The notes: generated from the letters alone by a model not told the origin. A stretch of DNA of 64,000 nt from Rudanella paleaurantiibacter (GCF_009184635.1 NZ_WELI01000003.1:558001-622000); one strand, 5' to 3'; counted from the first letter of the stretch, positions 9,292 through 18,769 are shown. Made by a program: numbers and translations.

Positions 9292-10956
9292 ATGAGCAAC
9301 TCTCTTTTTCGCAAAAAAACGGTAAACTCGGTTCTTGCCGAAGCCGAACACGGTGCCTCCTCACAAATGATGAAAATTCTGGGTGTCCGCGACCTTACCT
9401 CGCTGGGCATCGCGGCCATTATTGGGGCAGGTATTTTCAGTACTATCGGGCGGGCTTCGTTCAACGGCGGTCCGGCGGTATCGTTACTATTTGTTTTCAC
9501 GGCCATTGCCTGCGTGTTTACGGCCCTTAGTTACGCCCAGTTTGCCAGTACGGTGCCCGTGAGCGGCAGCGCCTACACCTATGCCTACGTGGCTTTCGGC
9601 GAAATTTTTGCCTGGATCATCGGGTGGTCGCTCATTCTCGAATATGCCGTTTCGAATATGGTCGTGGCTATTTCGTGGTCCGAATATTTTACGGGGATGC
9701 TGGCCGGATTCGGCGTCAGTTTTCCCGGATGGCTTTCCAGCGATTATGGGTCAGCGGCCCGCGCCTACGAGGCCGTGCAGCAGTCGGCGGCATCGGCTAC
9801 GGATGCCCAGCGTGTGCTGGCCGCAGCGTACGAGGCCGCTCCCAGCATCGGTAGCCTTAAAGTAATTATGGACTTACCGGCCGGGTTAATCACGGTACTG
9901 ATTACCGCTCTTGTGTACATTGGTATCAAAGAGTCGCGCAATGCGAGCAACGCCCTGGTGGTGCTTAAACTGGCCGTCATTGCCCTGGTAATTGGAGCCG
10001 GCGTATTTTATATCAAGCCCGCCAACTGGACGCCCTTTGCTCCGAACGGCGTGGGCGGGGTACTGAGTGGGGTAGCGTCGGTGTTTTTTGCGTTTATCGG
10101 TTTCGATTCCATCTCGACAACGGCCGAGGAGTGCCGCAATCCGCAACGCGACCTGCCGCGTGCCATGATTTACTGCCTTGTTATCTGTACGGTGCTTTAC
10201 GTACTTATTACGCTCGTACTCACAGGCATGGTGAATTACAAGGAGTTGGGCGTCGACGATCCGCTGGCATACGTGTTTCAGAAGGTAGGTGTGGATGCTA
10301 TGGCCGGGATTATCTCGGTGAGCGCGGTCGTAGCCATTACGAGTGCCCTGCTTGCCTACCAGCTGGGGCAACCCCGCATCTGGATGACCATGAGCCGTGA
10401 CGGACTGTTGTGGCCCATTTTCTCGAGCATCCACCCCAAATACCGCACGCCCTGGTTCTCAACCATGGTTACGGGGCTGCTCGTAGCACTGCCCTCGCTG
10501 TTTCTCGACATGCAGTTTTTCATTGACCTCACGAGCGTCGGGACGTTTTTTGCCTTTATTATGGTGTGCGGGGGGATTCTGTACCTCGACGCCAAGGGCA
10601 TTTCGGCCCAATCGAAGTTTAAAGTGCCGTATGTAAACGGCAAGTACCTGATTGGGATAGGCCTGATTGGGGTAGTAGCCTGGGGATTGTCGGGCGGATG
10701 GCTGTTTAGCTCAATGGCCGAGAAGCCTCTGCTGTATGTGTTTTACCTGACTTGGGCCGTACTGTCGGTGCTGGCCTTCCAACGCAATTTCTCCCTGTTA
10801 CCGGTGCTGGGTATCCTGACCAATCTGTACCTCATGACCGAGCTGGGCCTGAGCAACTGGCTCATTTTTGTGGTTTGGCTCGTAATCGGGCTGGTGCTTT
10901 ATTTTTCGTATGGCTACCGGAAGAGTAAGCTAAATCGAAGCCCGGTCCAACAGTAA
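9292..10956 (+). CDS. APC-family amino acid permease
   Basis: This is an inner-membrane amino acid transporter of 554 residues with 12-14 hydrophobic segments. The N-terminus is cytoplasmic, then TM1 carries the substrate-binding GIAAIIGAGIFSTIG motif typical of the cationic amino acid/YfnA-like branch of the APC superfamily. An EECRNPQRDLPRAM loop is also characteristic. The frame is open further upstream to 9145, but the added 49 residues are not family-like, while MSNSLFRKK at 9292 matches typical starts. Substrate cannot be read from sequence. It stands alone between gldA (divergent) and a convergent methyltransferase. Confidence 0.85.
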   Translation: MSNSLFRKKTVNSVLAEAEHGASSQMMKILGVRDLTSLGIAAIIGAGIFSTIGRASFNGGPAVSLLFVFTAIACVFTALSYAQFASTVPVSGSAYTYAYVAFGEIFAWIIGWSLILEYAVSNMVVAISWSEYFTGMLAGFGVSFPGWLSSDYGSAARAYEAVQQSAASATDAQRVLAAAYEAAPSIGSLKVIMDLPAGLITVLITALVYIGIKESRNASNALVVLKLAVIALVIGAGVFYIKPANWTPFAPNGVGGVLSGVASVFFAFIGFDSISTTAEECRNPQRDLPRAMIYCLVICTVLYVLITLVLTGMVNYKELGVDDPLAYVFQKVGVDAMAGIISVSAVVAITSALLAYQLGQPRIWMTMSRDGLLWPIFSSIHPKYRTPWFSTMVTGLLVALPSLFLDMQFFIDLTSVGTFFAFIMVCGGILYLDAKGISAQSKFKVPYVNGKYLIGIGLIGVVAWGLSGGWLFSSMAEKPLLYVFYLTWAVLSVLAFQRNFSLLPVLGILTNLYLMTELGLSNWLIFVVWLVIGLVLYFSYGYRKSKLNRSPVQQ

Positions 10957-10988
10957 AGAATAAAAGGGAGAATAGAATAAGTAAGGCT

Positions 10989-11726
10989 TCACTCCCCCTT
11001 TCCGTAGATCAAAATATGCTGTTGGGGCAGGCGTTTGTCGTTTTTAAGCAAACGTAACCCCACAGCCTTCATTTCTTTAGTCGCCTGCGCTTCCGACATT
11101 TTATGGTGCTCCTTGATCGGCACGTTGGGGTCTTCGGCCCGGTACTCTACCAGCACAACGCGCCCGCCCGGCCGCAACGACTGCACAATGTTCTCCATCA
11201 TCTCGCGCGGGTTCGAAAACTCGTGGTACGCGTCCACCATCAGCACCAGGTCTACGCTGTTGGCAGGTAGCTTCGGGTTGGTAATGGTGCCCAGTACCGG
11301 CTCTACATTGGGGGCTTTATTTTTGCGTTTGCCCGCTTCCAGATACTCGATCATTTCAGGTTGAATATCCACCGCCAGTACTTTGCCCTGCGGCACCAGC
11401 CGGGCCAGCCGAAAACTGAAATAGCCTGTTCCGGCTCCAATATCAGCCACCACATCGGTCGATTTGAGGGCCAAAGCGGCCGCCAGCAAATCGGTACGCT
11501 CTTCCTGCTGTCGCTCCGAACGTTCGAGCCAACCCGCGCCGAGGTGCCCCATCACTTCCGAAATTTCGCGGCCCATGTACACCCGCCCGATGCCATCGTA
11601 AGCGGGGGTCTTGGTCTGATAGTACCCGGCCGTATCGGGAGTGCGGGTTGTTGTTGGCGATTGTTGTGAAGCCCCCTGCCGACAGGCAACCGTGGTGAGC
11701 AACAAGAGAAATACGTAACGAATCAT
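10989..11726 (-). CDS. Class I SAM-dependent methyltransferase with a lipoprotein signal
   Basis: The protein has 245 residues. Residues 1-15 form a signal sequence ending LLTTVAC, a reasonable lipobox with Cys15 as lipidation site. A low-complexity Ser/Thr/Gln linker follows. A Methyltransf_11-type Rossmann domain begins with motif I DIGAGTG (95-101) and an acidic residue at the end of beta-2 (Asp120), both expected for S-adenosylmethionine binding. An exported methyltransferase is odd because SAM is cytoplasmic. Either the signal is not processed as predicted, or it acts on the outside with an unknown donor. The target is unknown. It is followed upstream by a dispersed palindromic repeat (11776-11898). 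Confidence 0.8.
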   Translation of the reverse strand: MIRYVFLLLLTTVACRQGASQQSPTTTRTPDTAGYYQTKTPAYDGIGRVYMGREISEVMGHLGAGWLERSERQQEERTDLLAAALALKSTDVVADIGAGTGYFSFRLARLVPQGKVLAVDIQPEMIEYLEAGKRKNKAPNVEPVLGTITNPKLPANSVDLVLMVDAYHEFSNPREMMENIVQSLRPGGRVVLVEYRAEDPNVPIKEHHKMSEAQATKEMKAVGLRLLKNDKRLPQQHILIYGKGE

Positions 11727-11775
11727 ACAGACTGAGGGGAAGTACTAATCAATGTATAATGAACAATGTACAGTT

Positions 11776-11898
11776 TCAGTACTGGACATTCGGACTTCAG
11801 ACACTGGACATTAGACTTACTACCTTTAGATATGGAGGTCTAACGTCTAATGTCCAACGTCTAATGTCTAATATCCAACATCTAATGTCCAGTACTGA
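11776..11898. repeat. Dispersed imperfect palindrome, GTCTAATGTCC family, copy 1
   Basis: The outer arms TCAGTACTGGACATT (11776-11790) and AATGTCCAGTACTGA (11884-11898) are perfect reverse complements. The interior consists of degenerate TCTAATGTCC-like units running in opposite orientation on each side. The same element recurs at 60857-60958 with the same ends. This copy has about 21 extra bases in the right half that look like one more tandem unit. A weaker fragment lies at 9201-9230. Confidence 0.8.
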
Positions 11899-11922
11899 GT
11901 ATTTTATATTCACTCAGGCCAC

Positions 11923-12639
11923 CTAGTCCTGCGTGGCGGCTTTCTTGATCCTTCGGCCAAACCAGTAGCCGAGCAACAATAGCCCACTTACAATTGTGAG
12001 GCCGATAAAGCCTTTCCGCATCAGGTCCTGACTCCGGCTAAAATACGCGATGAGCAACGTTAACGGAGTCACCCCCAGCAGAGTAGCCGTAATAAATTTG
12101 GGGTACGATAAACCCGATAATCCACCAACCAGACTAATGGCATCGCCCGAAATGAACGGGGTCATCCGGGCAAAAACAATCGACCAGAAACCGTTTTGTT
12201 TGACCCAGGCCCCGGCTTTACGTTCGGTTTTGTCGCCCACAAGTCGGCGAACCATGGCCTCGCCCACCCCGCTACCTACGCCGTAGCCTACCGTAGCCGC
12301 TACCCCCGACGCCACCAGCGAGATCAGGGTACCGTTGACCGGCCCATACGCCAGCATCGACACCGCAATGAGCACAAACGAAGGCACCACGACCATAAAA
12401 ATCTGCGCTACCATAGCAGCCACAATAATCAGCGGACCGCGCCAGCCAAACCGACTCACCCACTGCGAAATACGCGGCCGGTCATCGCTCGATAGCACCT
12501 CGACTGCCTCGCTGATAAATTGGTTAAACGCTGGTACCGCTACGTAAGCAACCCCGAGCCCACCCACGAGCAGCACCGTCAGGATGAGGGGTAAGTATTG
12601 AATCAGTTTGTGAGAATCGTGTTCGGTTGAATCAGACAT
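11923..12639 (-). CDS. TVP38/TMEM64 (VTT-domain) family membrane protein
   Basis: This is a 238-residue polytopic inner-membrane protein. The central part has the VTT (SNARE-associated/DedA-like) signature: a re-entrant glycine-rich stretch GYGVGSGVGEAMVRR, then FWSIVFARMTPFISGDAISLVGGLSGLSY, where the F-x-R-x-x-P motif is diagnostic. Family members are linked to lipid scrambling or membrane homeostasis, but the substrate here is unknown. It ends in a basic tail (GRRIKKAATQD). It is the only gene between the repeat element at 11776-11898 and the divergent holin-family gene at 12790. Confidence 0.85.
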   Translation of the reverse strand: MSDSTEHDSHKLIQYLPLILTVLLVGGLGVAYVAVPAFNQFISEAVEVLSSDDRPRISQWVSRFGWRGPLIIVAAMVAQIFMVVVPSFVLIAVSMLAYGPVNGTLISLVASGVAATVGYGVGSGVGEAMVRRLVGDKTERKAGAWVKQNGFWSIVFARMTPFISGDAISLVGGLSGLSYPKFITATLLGVTPLTLLIAYFSRSQDLMRKGFIGLTIVSGLLLLGYWFGRRIKKAATQD

Positions 12640-12789
12640 GTGCCATCAAATGGGTAGATGTTCCATTAACCCGCCCTGCTCCAATGTGTTTAGGGTCAGT
12701 TAGTCTGTAGATAGCCCGGCAGGTGTAGTTTTCGAAACAAAACTGCATATTGCATTCTTCTAACGGCAAACAATCCTTCTGTTCATTGT

Positions 12790-13179
12790 ATGAATTTCAT
12801 TCTACATCTCCTGCTCGATGCCGCCGTCATTTTCGGTCTGGCTTACGTGATGCCCCAAATCGAAGTAAAGAGCTTCGGTACGGCCGTACTCATTGCGTTG
12901 CTACTCGGCATACTCAACTTCTTTGTGGGCTGGCTACTGGCGTTTCCGCTTAACCTGGTCACGTTTTTTTTACTGACGGGCTTGGTACGACTGGTGGTTA
13001 CAGCCCTGCTGCTCAAGCTGATCGACAAGTTTATGGATAGCTTCACGATTCACGGTTTCTGGCCCGCCCTCGTGATTGCGTTGGCCGTTGCGGTAGCTGG
13101 TACCCTGATCGACCGGTCGGCCCCGAGCGAGCCCATGCGCGAGGCTGGCCACGTAGCCGTACTGGCCCCCGGCCGGTAA
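12790..13179 (+). CDS. Phage holin family 4 (YvlD-like) membrane protein
   Basis: The 129-residue product has four hydrophobic segments: MNFILHLLLDAAVIFGLAY, a segment around GTAVLIALLLGILNFFVGWLL, one around TFFLLTGLVRLVVTALLL, and a last one around WPALVIALAVAVAGTLI. This is the pattern of the Phage_holin_4_2 (YvlD) family, common in Bacteroidota chromosomes and not by itself a sign of prophage. No phage genes are nearby. The last 20 residues are hydrophilic. A strong terminator follows at 13202-13233. Confidence 0.8.
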   Translation: MNFILHLLLDAAVIFGLAYVMPQIEVKSFGTAVLIALLLGILNFFVGWLLAFPLNLVTFFLLTGLVRLVVTALLLKLIDKFMDSFTIHGFWPALVIALAVAVAGTLIDRSAPSEPMREAGHVAVLAPGR

Positions 13180-13201
13180 GCAACGTATACTCTTTTTTGC
13201 G

Positions 13202-13233
13202 AAAAGCACCTTGTCGGAAGATAAGGTGCTTTT
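13202..13233 (+). terminator. Rho-independent terminator
   Basis: AAAAGCACCTT (13202-13212) pairs with AAGGTGCTTTT (13223-13233), followed by further T residues. It lies after the holin-family gene and also faces the end of the convergent DUF1800 gene, so it may serve both strands. Confidence 0.85.
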
Positions 13234-13265
13234 TTCAATGTCATCTTTCTAAACAAGATGACAGC

Positions 13266-14921
13266 TTATACGACGTGGTACTCGGCCATGCGCAGGGCAA
13301 ATTTCATGAGATTTTCGAGCCGCCAAAGCACCGTATTTCGGCGGTACGAGTCGGTGGGGTCACGGCGGTACGCATTCCACTCAAACTCCCACGATAGCCG
13401 GGGAATCTCCTGCATCATGATTTTGTCGATCAGAAAATCCCTTTGACTCGCAAACAGGTCAGTGGCAAACACGCCGTCGAGCAGGGCCGCTACAACCTCT
13501 TCGCAGGTTACGGCCCGCGTGCCGGTAGGCGGGTTGGTGGGGGTCAGCGGAGGCACATCCGAAAAATTAGGCTGAATGGCTTCAATCCGGGCTACCCAGT
13601 CGGGCTTGAGCCGATACCCCGGTTCGACCTCAAAATAGCCCTGCACCAGATAATCAATCAAGGCTCCGCGTAGCGCAATGGTGGTGGTGTTGATCCAGAT
13701 TTTAGAGAAACCCGTCTGGTAATACGGCTCGTACCCAAACACCGTGGGCTGATCGAGCAACGGCTGCCCCAAGTCGCGGAGCCGCCAGTAAAAAATATCC
13801 ATGTACTTCCGGTACGAGGCCGGGCGGGTGACCATGTCGGGCGGGGGCAACTGCAACAGCCGCAACGTGCCCACCACCAGTTCGATGGGCGATTTAATCA
13901 TAGCTCCCTGGTTTTGGGGGCTGAAAAACACCTCGCTCGTCAGCAGTTTTTCCAGCACCGGCCGAATGGCCCAATCATTACTCGGCGAGGCTAAAAACAA
14001 GGCTAAGGGCTCAATTACAGCCGTTTCAACGTCGGGCGTCACATTCGGGTTGACGAACCAGCGGTAGAGCTTACGGCAGATAAACCGGGCGGTTTGTGGG
14101 CGGGCCAGCAGCATAGCTACCAGATCGTTCAGTTCATCGTCGCCCGCCGAAGGACCACTCCGCCCCCGAATCACGGTATGGTTGTAGTGCACCGAAAATA
14201 CCTTGTCCGTTGTATCGTGTTTGGTTGGGTCGAAGGTGGTGCCGATGGTCGTAGAGCCACTCACCCAATAGTTGCTGAATTTCCAGCCGGTAAGCACCCG
14301 CGCAGCCGCCTTCACGTCGTCTTCGGTGTAGTTGTACTGCCCGGCCGGGTCGAGAACTCCGACCGTAAACAGTTCCTGCAACTCCCGGCCGAAGTTCTCA
14401 TTGGGCGAACCAGCCTCGTTTTCGTTGCCGTTGAGGTATTTGAGCATGGCCGGGTCTTTGGTCACCTCGATCAGTAGCGTCCGGAAATTACCCAATGCGT
14501 GGGTCCGCAGCAGGTGCAGGTACCGCCCGATAAACCGGTAATCGTCGACCCCCTCGCGGGTGGTTACGAAGTGATTTTGCCAGAACAAGGTCAGTTTATC
14601 GAGCAGGCTAATTGGCTGCTGTTGACCCAGCATCACACCCAACCACCAGTACGACACAAAATACCCCAACTCCGAATTGCGGTCGCCGTCGTACGGTATG
14701 GTGCTGATAGGTTGCCCCACAGTAGGCTTAGCGTCGTTCAGGTCGATGGGGGGCGGTACGGTATAGTTTGCGTTACTCACCAGCCGCCCCACCGCCTGCC
14801 CCGCCGTAAGCCCAACCAACTCGGCTACCTCGGCCGATGTGGTCCCAAACGACGACCGCCGGAGCAAATGGGCCGCCGTTTGGGGGGTCAGGACAGAAGT
14901 ATAGGAGGTGAGAGAAGACAA
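13266..14921 (-). CDS. DUF1800 domain-containing protein (paralogue without DUF1501 partner)
   Basis: This 551-residue protein belongs to the DUF1800 family, shown by AAHLLRRSSFG near the N-terminus, LTLFWQNHFVT, GNENEAGSPNENFGRELQELF and the WINTTTIALR region. The biochemical role of the family is unknown. Its members usually form operons with DUF1501 genes and are thought to be exported or envelope-associated. It is a close paralogue of the gene at 18766-20439, with stretches of near-identical DNA (for example around 13691-13735 and 19208-19252). Unlike that copy, it has no DUF1501 gene directly downstream. It lies 89 bp after the histidine kinase on the same strand. Confidence 0.9.
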   Translation of the reverse strand: MSSLTSYTSVLTPQTAAHLLRRSSFGTTSAEVAELVGLTAGQAVGRLVSNANYTVPPPIDLNDAKPTVGQPISTIPYDGDRNSELGYFVSYWWLGVMLGQQQPISLLDKLTLFWQNHFVTTREGVDDYRFIGRYLHLLRTHALGNFRTLLIEVTKDPAMLKYLNGNENEAGSPNENFGRELQELFTVGVLDPAGQYNYTEDDVKAAARVLTGWKFSNYWVSGSTTIGTTFDPTKHDTTDKVFSVHYNHTVIRGRSGPSAGDDELNDLVAMLLARPQTARFICRKLYRWFVNPNVTPDVETAVIEPLALFLASPSNDWAIRPVLEKLLTSEVFFSPQNQGAMIKSPIELVVGTLRLLQLPPPDMVTRPASYRKYMDIFYWRLRDLGQPLLDQPTVFGYEPYYQTGFSKIWINTTTIALRGALIDYLVQGYFEVEPGYRLKPDWVARIEAIQPNFSDVPPLTPTNPPTGTRAVTCEEVVAALLDGVFATDLFASQRDFLIDKIMMQEIPRLSWEFEWNAYRRDPTDSYRRNTVLWRLENLMKFALRMAEYHVV

Positions 14922-14989
14922 CGGGAGAGGGGTTGGGGTTTATCGTTTTGGGGCGGTTGCGCGGGAGGGAAAGCAAGGCTGACGCGGAG

Positions 14990-15011
14990 GAGACGCAATA
15001 TCTTGCGTCTC
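14990..15011. repeat. GAGACGCAA hairpin at the end of the histidine kinase gene
   Basis: GAGACGCAA (14990-14998) pairs with TTGCGTCTC (15003-15011) around a TATC loop, abutting the kinase stop codon. The core resembles the TAGAGACGC...GCGTCTCTA dispersed repeat that I recall from Bacteroidota and cyanobacterial genomes (from memory, not searched). GGCTGACGC lies just before it at 14978-14986, a motif also found in other intergenic hairpins of this window. Confidence 0.6.
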
Positions 15012-17227
15012 TACGTCACCGGCAACGTAATCACAAACTCGGTAAACAGACCCGGCTCTGAGGTGAGGGTCATGGTGCCGCCATGTCCTTTGGTCACAAT
15101 GTCGTAACTGAGCGACAAGCCCAGGCCGGTGCCCTGCCCCGTAGGCTTGGTTGTGAAAAAAGGCTGAAACACTTTCCGGGCCACCTCGGCCGGAATCCCG
15201 GTGCCGTTGTCGCGAATCCGAATCACAAGGGTATCGGCCTGGGCGGCTGTGGATACCCAAACCGTGGGCCGGTAGTTGGACTGATCGGTAGTTTTTGCCT
15301 GCTGGTCAACGGCGTAAAACGCATTATTGAACAAATTGACCAGCACCCGACCCATATCTTCCTTCACCAGTTTGATGAGCGGAAGATCGGGGGCCAGCGC
15401 CGTTTCCAGATACACGTTGAAACGCCCCGTTGGCCCGCCTTTGTCTTTGGCCCGCATACCGTGATAAGCCAGCCGCTGATACTCATCGACCAGAGCGTTC
15501 AGGTCGGTGGGTTCCTTTTGGCCGCTACTGGCGCGGCTGTGCTGCAACATGCCCCGCACAATACTGGCGGCCCGTTTGCCGTGTTCGCTTATTTTCTGGA
15601 CGTTCTGCTTCAGGTCTTCCAGCAGTTCGGTTTCCAGGTCTTCGTCGCGGTGGGTGGGTCGGGCTCGTTCTTCGTGCAGCTCATCGAGCAGCTCCACACT
15701 CACCTCGGCAAAATTATTCACGAAGTTGAGCGGGTTCTGAATCTCGTGGGCAATACCGGCCGTCAGTTCCCCCAACGACGCCAGTTTTTCGCGCTGCACC
15801 AGTTGTTCCTGCGTGGCCTTGAGTTCTTCGAGCGACTGGTGTAGCTCGGCCGTTCGCTCCCGAACCTGTTGCTCCAACCGGTCGTTTTGCGTAGCCAGAA
15901 TCTGTTGTTTTTCCTGTTCCTGGGCCAATGTGCGGGCTGAGAGCTGCTGTACCTCGCGGAGATTGTCGGACAGAGCCTGGTACGTACGGGCGTAGTCGCG
16001 CACAAGCGAGAGCGACAACCCCACCGGAATACTGAACAGAATGACCACAACGAGCAGAAAAATGGGGATCAGAATTGAGCTATCGAAATTATTATTCGTG
16101 GTGAGCTCTAAAATGACTAGCACCACGCTGTACACCATAATCAGCCCCACACAGTATAGCGCTGTTTTAATCGAACGCCACGGCAAGCGGGAGTCGGCAT
16201 CACCCCGTCGGCGGCCAATCCAGCCAAGACGCACATAATCCGTCAGAATCAGCAGTAACGGCATTATCCCCAGACTTCCGTATCGTTGGCTGATACTAAA
16301 TTCATAGACCAAATTGGCCACGGCTATACCCACCAGCAGGTAGTAGGCCCGCCCCCGCCGGAGATGCAGGTACTGATAGGCGGTTGTGAGGAGCAAAATA
16401 AATCCAAGGCAGATCAGCACCTCTTCCAACAGATCGACCACTGCCTGCTGTGTCAGCGTCGCTGTATGGTTATACAACTCACCAATACTGAATGCCAAAG
16501 CAAAGGATAGCATCATCCAGGCCAGCGTGTAATGAATTCGCTGATTACGATTAACCCGATAAAACAAACCATGCAGAAGGGCCAGAATGGCAAAAACACT
16601 GGTAAAGAAAACATTACCAAGAATCGACCAGCGATCCTTTAGCAATGAAAGCCCGGCTTCATTAGCCGTTCTGAAATACACATACATGGGGGCAATATCA
16701 ACCGCATCAAACAGAACCGGATCGCGCCGAAACTGATAGCGAATGGCCAGCACATGCCTACTTGTATCGGCAACCCCCATCGAGACAAATTGGATCACCC
16801 GCTGCGAACCACCCGAATCGAATTGGGCAGGCTTGACCGTTGCCAGTAACCGGCCGTCGAGAAAGATTTCGGACCGGCCAAACTGCTGTACCACCAGCTG
16901 CATGTCTTTGCCCAACGCCGACGGCCGCATCCGAAAGGCCATCCGAAACCAACCCTTCCCGGCTTTCCAGAGTGCCTTATTAACCTGAAACGTGTTGGTG
17001 GGTGATTGGTGCTCCCAGTGGAGCGGTTCGTAAGCCGGGTCGGCCCAGCGCAGGCTATCGCCCGCTTTGAACCGCCACGACGCCCCCCGGAGGTCATCTT
17101 CGGCATCTACCCAGCGCGTGCGTTCCCGCTTTTGGCCCAGCACCGGCCCCAAAGCCAGCCAGAAACTCATCATGTACAGCAATACCCGGATCATACTGGC
17201 AAGATACAAAACAACCGGGACCCGCAT
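15011..17227 (-). CDS. Membrane sensor histidine kinase with 7TM-type sensor region
   Basis: The protein has 738 residues. An N-terminal signal (about 1-31) precedes a periplasmic beta-sandwich domain (about 35-190) like the galactose-binding-fold 7TMR-DISM extracellular region. About seven membrane segments span 200-410, then a coiled coil (415-480). The HisKA domain has AGIAHEIQNPLNF with phospho-accepting His494. The HATPase domain has the N box around NLFNNA (631-636), DNGTG (673-677) and GTGLGLS (699-705). It should autophosphorylate and pass phosphate to a response regulator, but none is adjacent, so the partner is unknown. An internal ATG at 17194 would give a more compact signal peptide and is an alternative start. 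It lies 15 bp after the DUF1501 gene, so co-transcription is likely. Confidence 0.88.
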   Translation of the reverse strand: MRVPVVLYLASMIRVLLYMMSFWLALGPVLGQKRERTRWVDAEDDLRGASWRFKAGDSLRWADPAYEPLHWEHQSPTNTFQVNKALWKAGKGWFRMAFRMRPSALGKDMQLVVQQFGRSEIFLDGRLLATVKPAQFDSGGSQRVIQFVSMGVADTSRHVLAIRYQFRRDPVLFDAVDIAPMYVYFRTANEAGLSLLKDRWSILGNVFFTSVFAILALLHGLFYRVNRNQRIHYTLAWMMLSFALAFSIGELYNHTATLTQQAVVDLLEEVLICLGFILLLTTAYQYLHLRRGRAYYLLVGIAVANLVYEFSISQRYGSLGIMPLLLILTDYVRLGWIGRRRGDADSRLPWRSIKTALYCVGLIMVYSVVLVILELTTNNNFDSSILIPIFLLVVVILFSIPVGLSLSLVRDYARTYQALSDNLREVQQLSARTLAQEQEKQQILATQNDRLEQQVRERTAELHQSLEELKATQEQLVQREKLASLGELTAGIAHEIQNPLNFVNNFAEVSVELLDELHEERARPTHRDEDLETELLEDLKQNVQKISEHGKRAASIVRGMLQHSRASSGQKEPTDLNALVDEYQRLAYHGMRAKDKGGPTGRFNVYLETALAPDLPLIKLVKEDMGRVLVNLFNNAFYAVDQQAKTTDQSNYRPTVWVSTAAQADTLVIRIRDNGTGIPAEVARKVFQPFFTTKPTGQGTGLGLSLSYDIVTKGHGGTMTLTSEPGLFTEFVITLPVT

Positions 17228-17242
17228 AGGCCGGGGTAGCCC

Positions 17243-18769
17243 CTACCCCGTAATACTCAGTTTGTAGGGTCCGGTAAACTGGATCTTGCCGTCCAGTTTC
17301 ACGTTCCGCACCGACACGTTCTGGCCAATGGTAACCGTGTGCCCGGCATTAACCCGCACAAATTCGCCCGGCATTGGCTGCCGGCCTACTGTCCAGACGG
17401 ACCGGTTGGTCCAGTCACCCGAGGCTACCGTTTCAACCACGTCGGAAAAGAGCGAAACCGTCGGGAAGTTTCTAAACAGCACCTGCCCCGTGGTGGCGGG
17501 GGCTGCGCCAAACCAATCGGTCAACAGATCGCCGTACACCCGCCGGAAGTCAATCTGCATTTTGATGTCTTTGTTGCCCCCGAAACTCGGAATCAGGTCG
17601 TTCAGATCGGGGTTGGTGCCAATGGTGGGGTGTTTTACGGCCTTGCCAAACACAAACATCGGGGCAGCCACCCCGTGGTCGGTACCGCGCGAGTTGTTGG
17701 AATTAGCCCGGCGGCCAAACTCCGAAAACGTCATGCCCACCACCCGGTCTTCGGTGCCCTGCAAGGCCAGGTCCTGCTGGAAAGCTGCAATCCCCGCCGA
17801 CAGCTTTCCGAGCAAACTGGCGTGTTCGCCCAGGGTCGGGTCGGCACTATCGACCTGCGTCGAGTGCGTATCAAAGCCCCCGAGCGACACAAAGTAAATT
17901 TTGGTTTTGAGCCCCCCGTGAATGAGCCGGGCCACAATTTTGAGCTGATCGGCCAGGTAATTTTTTTCGGTCGAAGCCGGGTACGTAGCCAAGTTGCGCC
18001 CGGCATCGGCCGCCCGTTTGATTTCGCCCGCGTACCCCACCGAAAGGGCCTGCTGCTTGCGGATGTACGCAATCAGATCGCCCGCATCGCAACAGGGCAA
18101 ATCGGCCGGAGAAGTAGACGTTGCCGCCCCCACCAGCTGGTAGAAACTATCAGGGTCGTTGATGGCAATACCCATCGACTGGGTGGGGCCGAGCAGGGCC
18201 GTAGAGGTCAGGTAGCCAATCTGAATGGCCAGTGGGTCTTCCATCTGCGGGTTGGGGTAGCCCACCGGATAGCCCGGAAACTGCGTGTTCAGGTAGCGCC
18301 CGGCCCAGCCCGTTTCGCTCGTCTGCTCGGCGTCGACGGCCGTCATCCAGATGTCTGTCGAGCGGTAATGCGACTGGTCGGGATTGGGGTACGATACCGA
18401 GTGAACAACCGTCAGCTTACCGTCGTTGTACAGGTTGCGCAAGCCGGTGAGCGAGGGATGTAGCCCGGTTTTATCATTACCCGACAGGGTCAGGACTTTG
18501 TTTTGCGGGATAGCCACGTTGGCCGTTGTGCCGTAGCCGCGCAGGGTGTTGTACGCACTCAACTGATCGAGCGGAATCACGGTATTCAGGCCATCGTTAC
18601 CGCCATTGAGGTAAATAATCACGAGCACCCGGTCGCCGTAGGCCGCGCCGGTCTGCATCAGCGACTGCACCAGAGCCGAGCTTTTGGCCATCGCCTTCAC
18701 CCCAAACCCATCGACCATAACCGGCAGCAGGGCCGACGAAGCCGCCCGCATAAAATCTCTTCGTTTCAT
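17243..18769 (-). CDS. DUF1501 protein with Tat signal and C-terminal beta domain
   Basis: This is a 508-residue DUF1501 (sulfatase/phosphatase-superfamily-like) protein. The N-terminus MKRRDFMRAASS has a twin-arginine motif, so folded export is expected. Family elements are NGGNDGLNTVIP, HPSLTGLRNLYNDGKL, FSEFGRRANSNNSRGTDHG and the surrounding GG-D motif. After about residue 440 it carries an extra beta-rich segment (SGDWTNRSVWTVGRQPMPGE, then AGHTVTI), a pattern seen in secreted Bacteroidota surface proteins. The start at 18769 is chosen because its ATG overlaps the TGA of the upstream DUF1800 gene, indicating translational coupling. An open frame further upstream lacks the Tat signal. The catalytic role is unknown. 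Confidence 0.9.
   Translation of the reverse strand: MKRRDFMRAASSALLPVMVDGFGVKAMAKSSALVQSLMQTGAAYGDRVLVIIYLNGGNDGLNTVIPLDQLSAYNTLRGYGTTANVAIPQNKVLTLSGNDKTGLHPSLTGLRNLYNDGKLTVVHSVSYPNPDQSHYRSTDIWMTAVDAEQTSETGWAGRYLNTQFPGYPVGYPNPQMEDPLAIQIGYLTSTALLGPTQSMGIAINDPDSFYQLVGAATSTSPADLPCCDAGDLIAYIRKQQALSVGYAGEIKRAADAGRNLATYPASTEKNYLADQLKIVARLIHGGLKTKIYFVSLGGFDTHSTQVDSADPTLGEHASLLGKLSAGIAAFQQDLALQGTEDRVVGMTFSEFGRRANSNNSRGTDHGVAAPMFVFGKAVKHPTIGTNPDLNDLIPSFGGNKDIKMQIDFRRVYGDLLTDWFGAAPATTGQVLFRNFPTVSLFSDVVETVASGDWTNRSVWTVGRQPMPGEFVRVNAGHTVTIGQNVSVRNVKLDGKIQFTGPYKLSITG

Noticed and set aside
12790-13179. Holin gene taken as evidence of a prophage
   Set aside because: The family is common as a chromosomal membrane protein, and no capsid, integrase or lysis genes are nearby.
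17338-18463. Long plus-strand open frame opposite the DUF1501 gene
   Set aside because: It lies fully opposite a strong family gene and contains no family-like sequence; the G+C-rich codons create long opposite-strand frames here.
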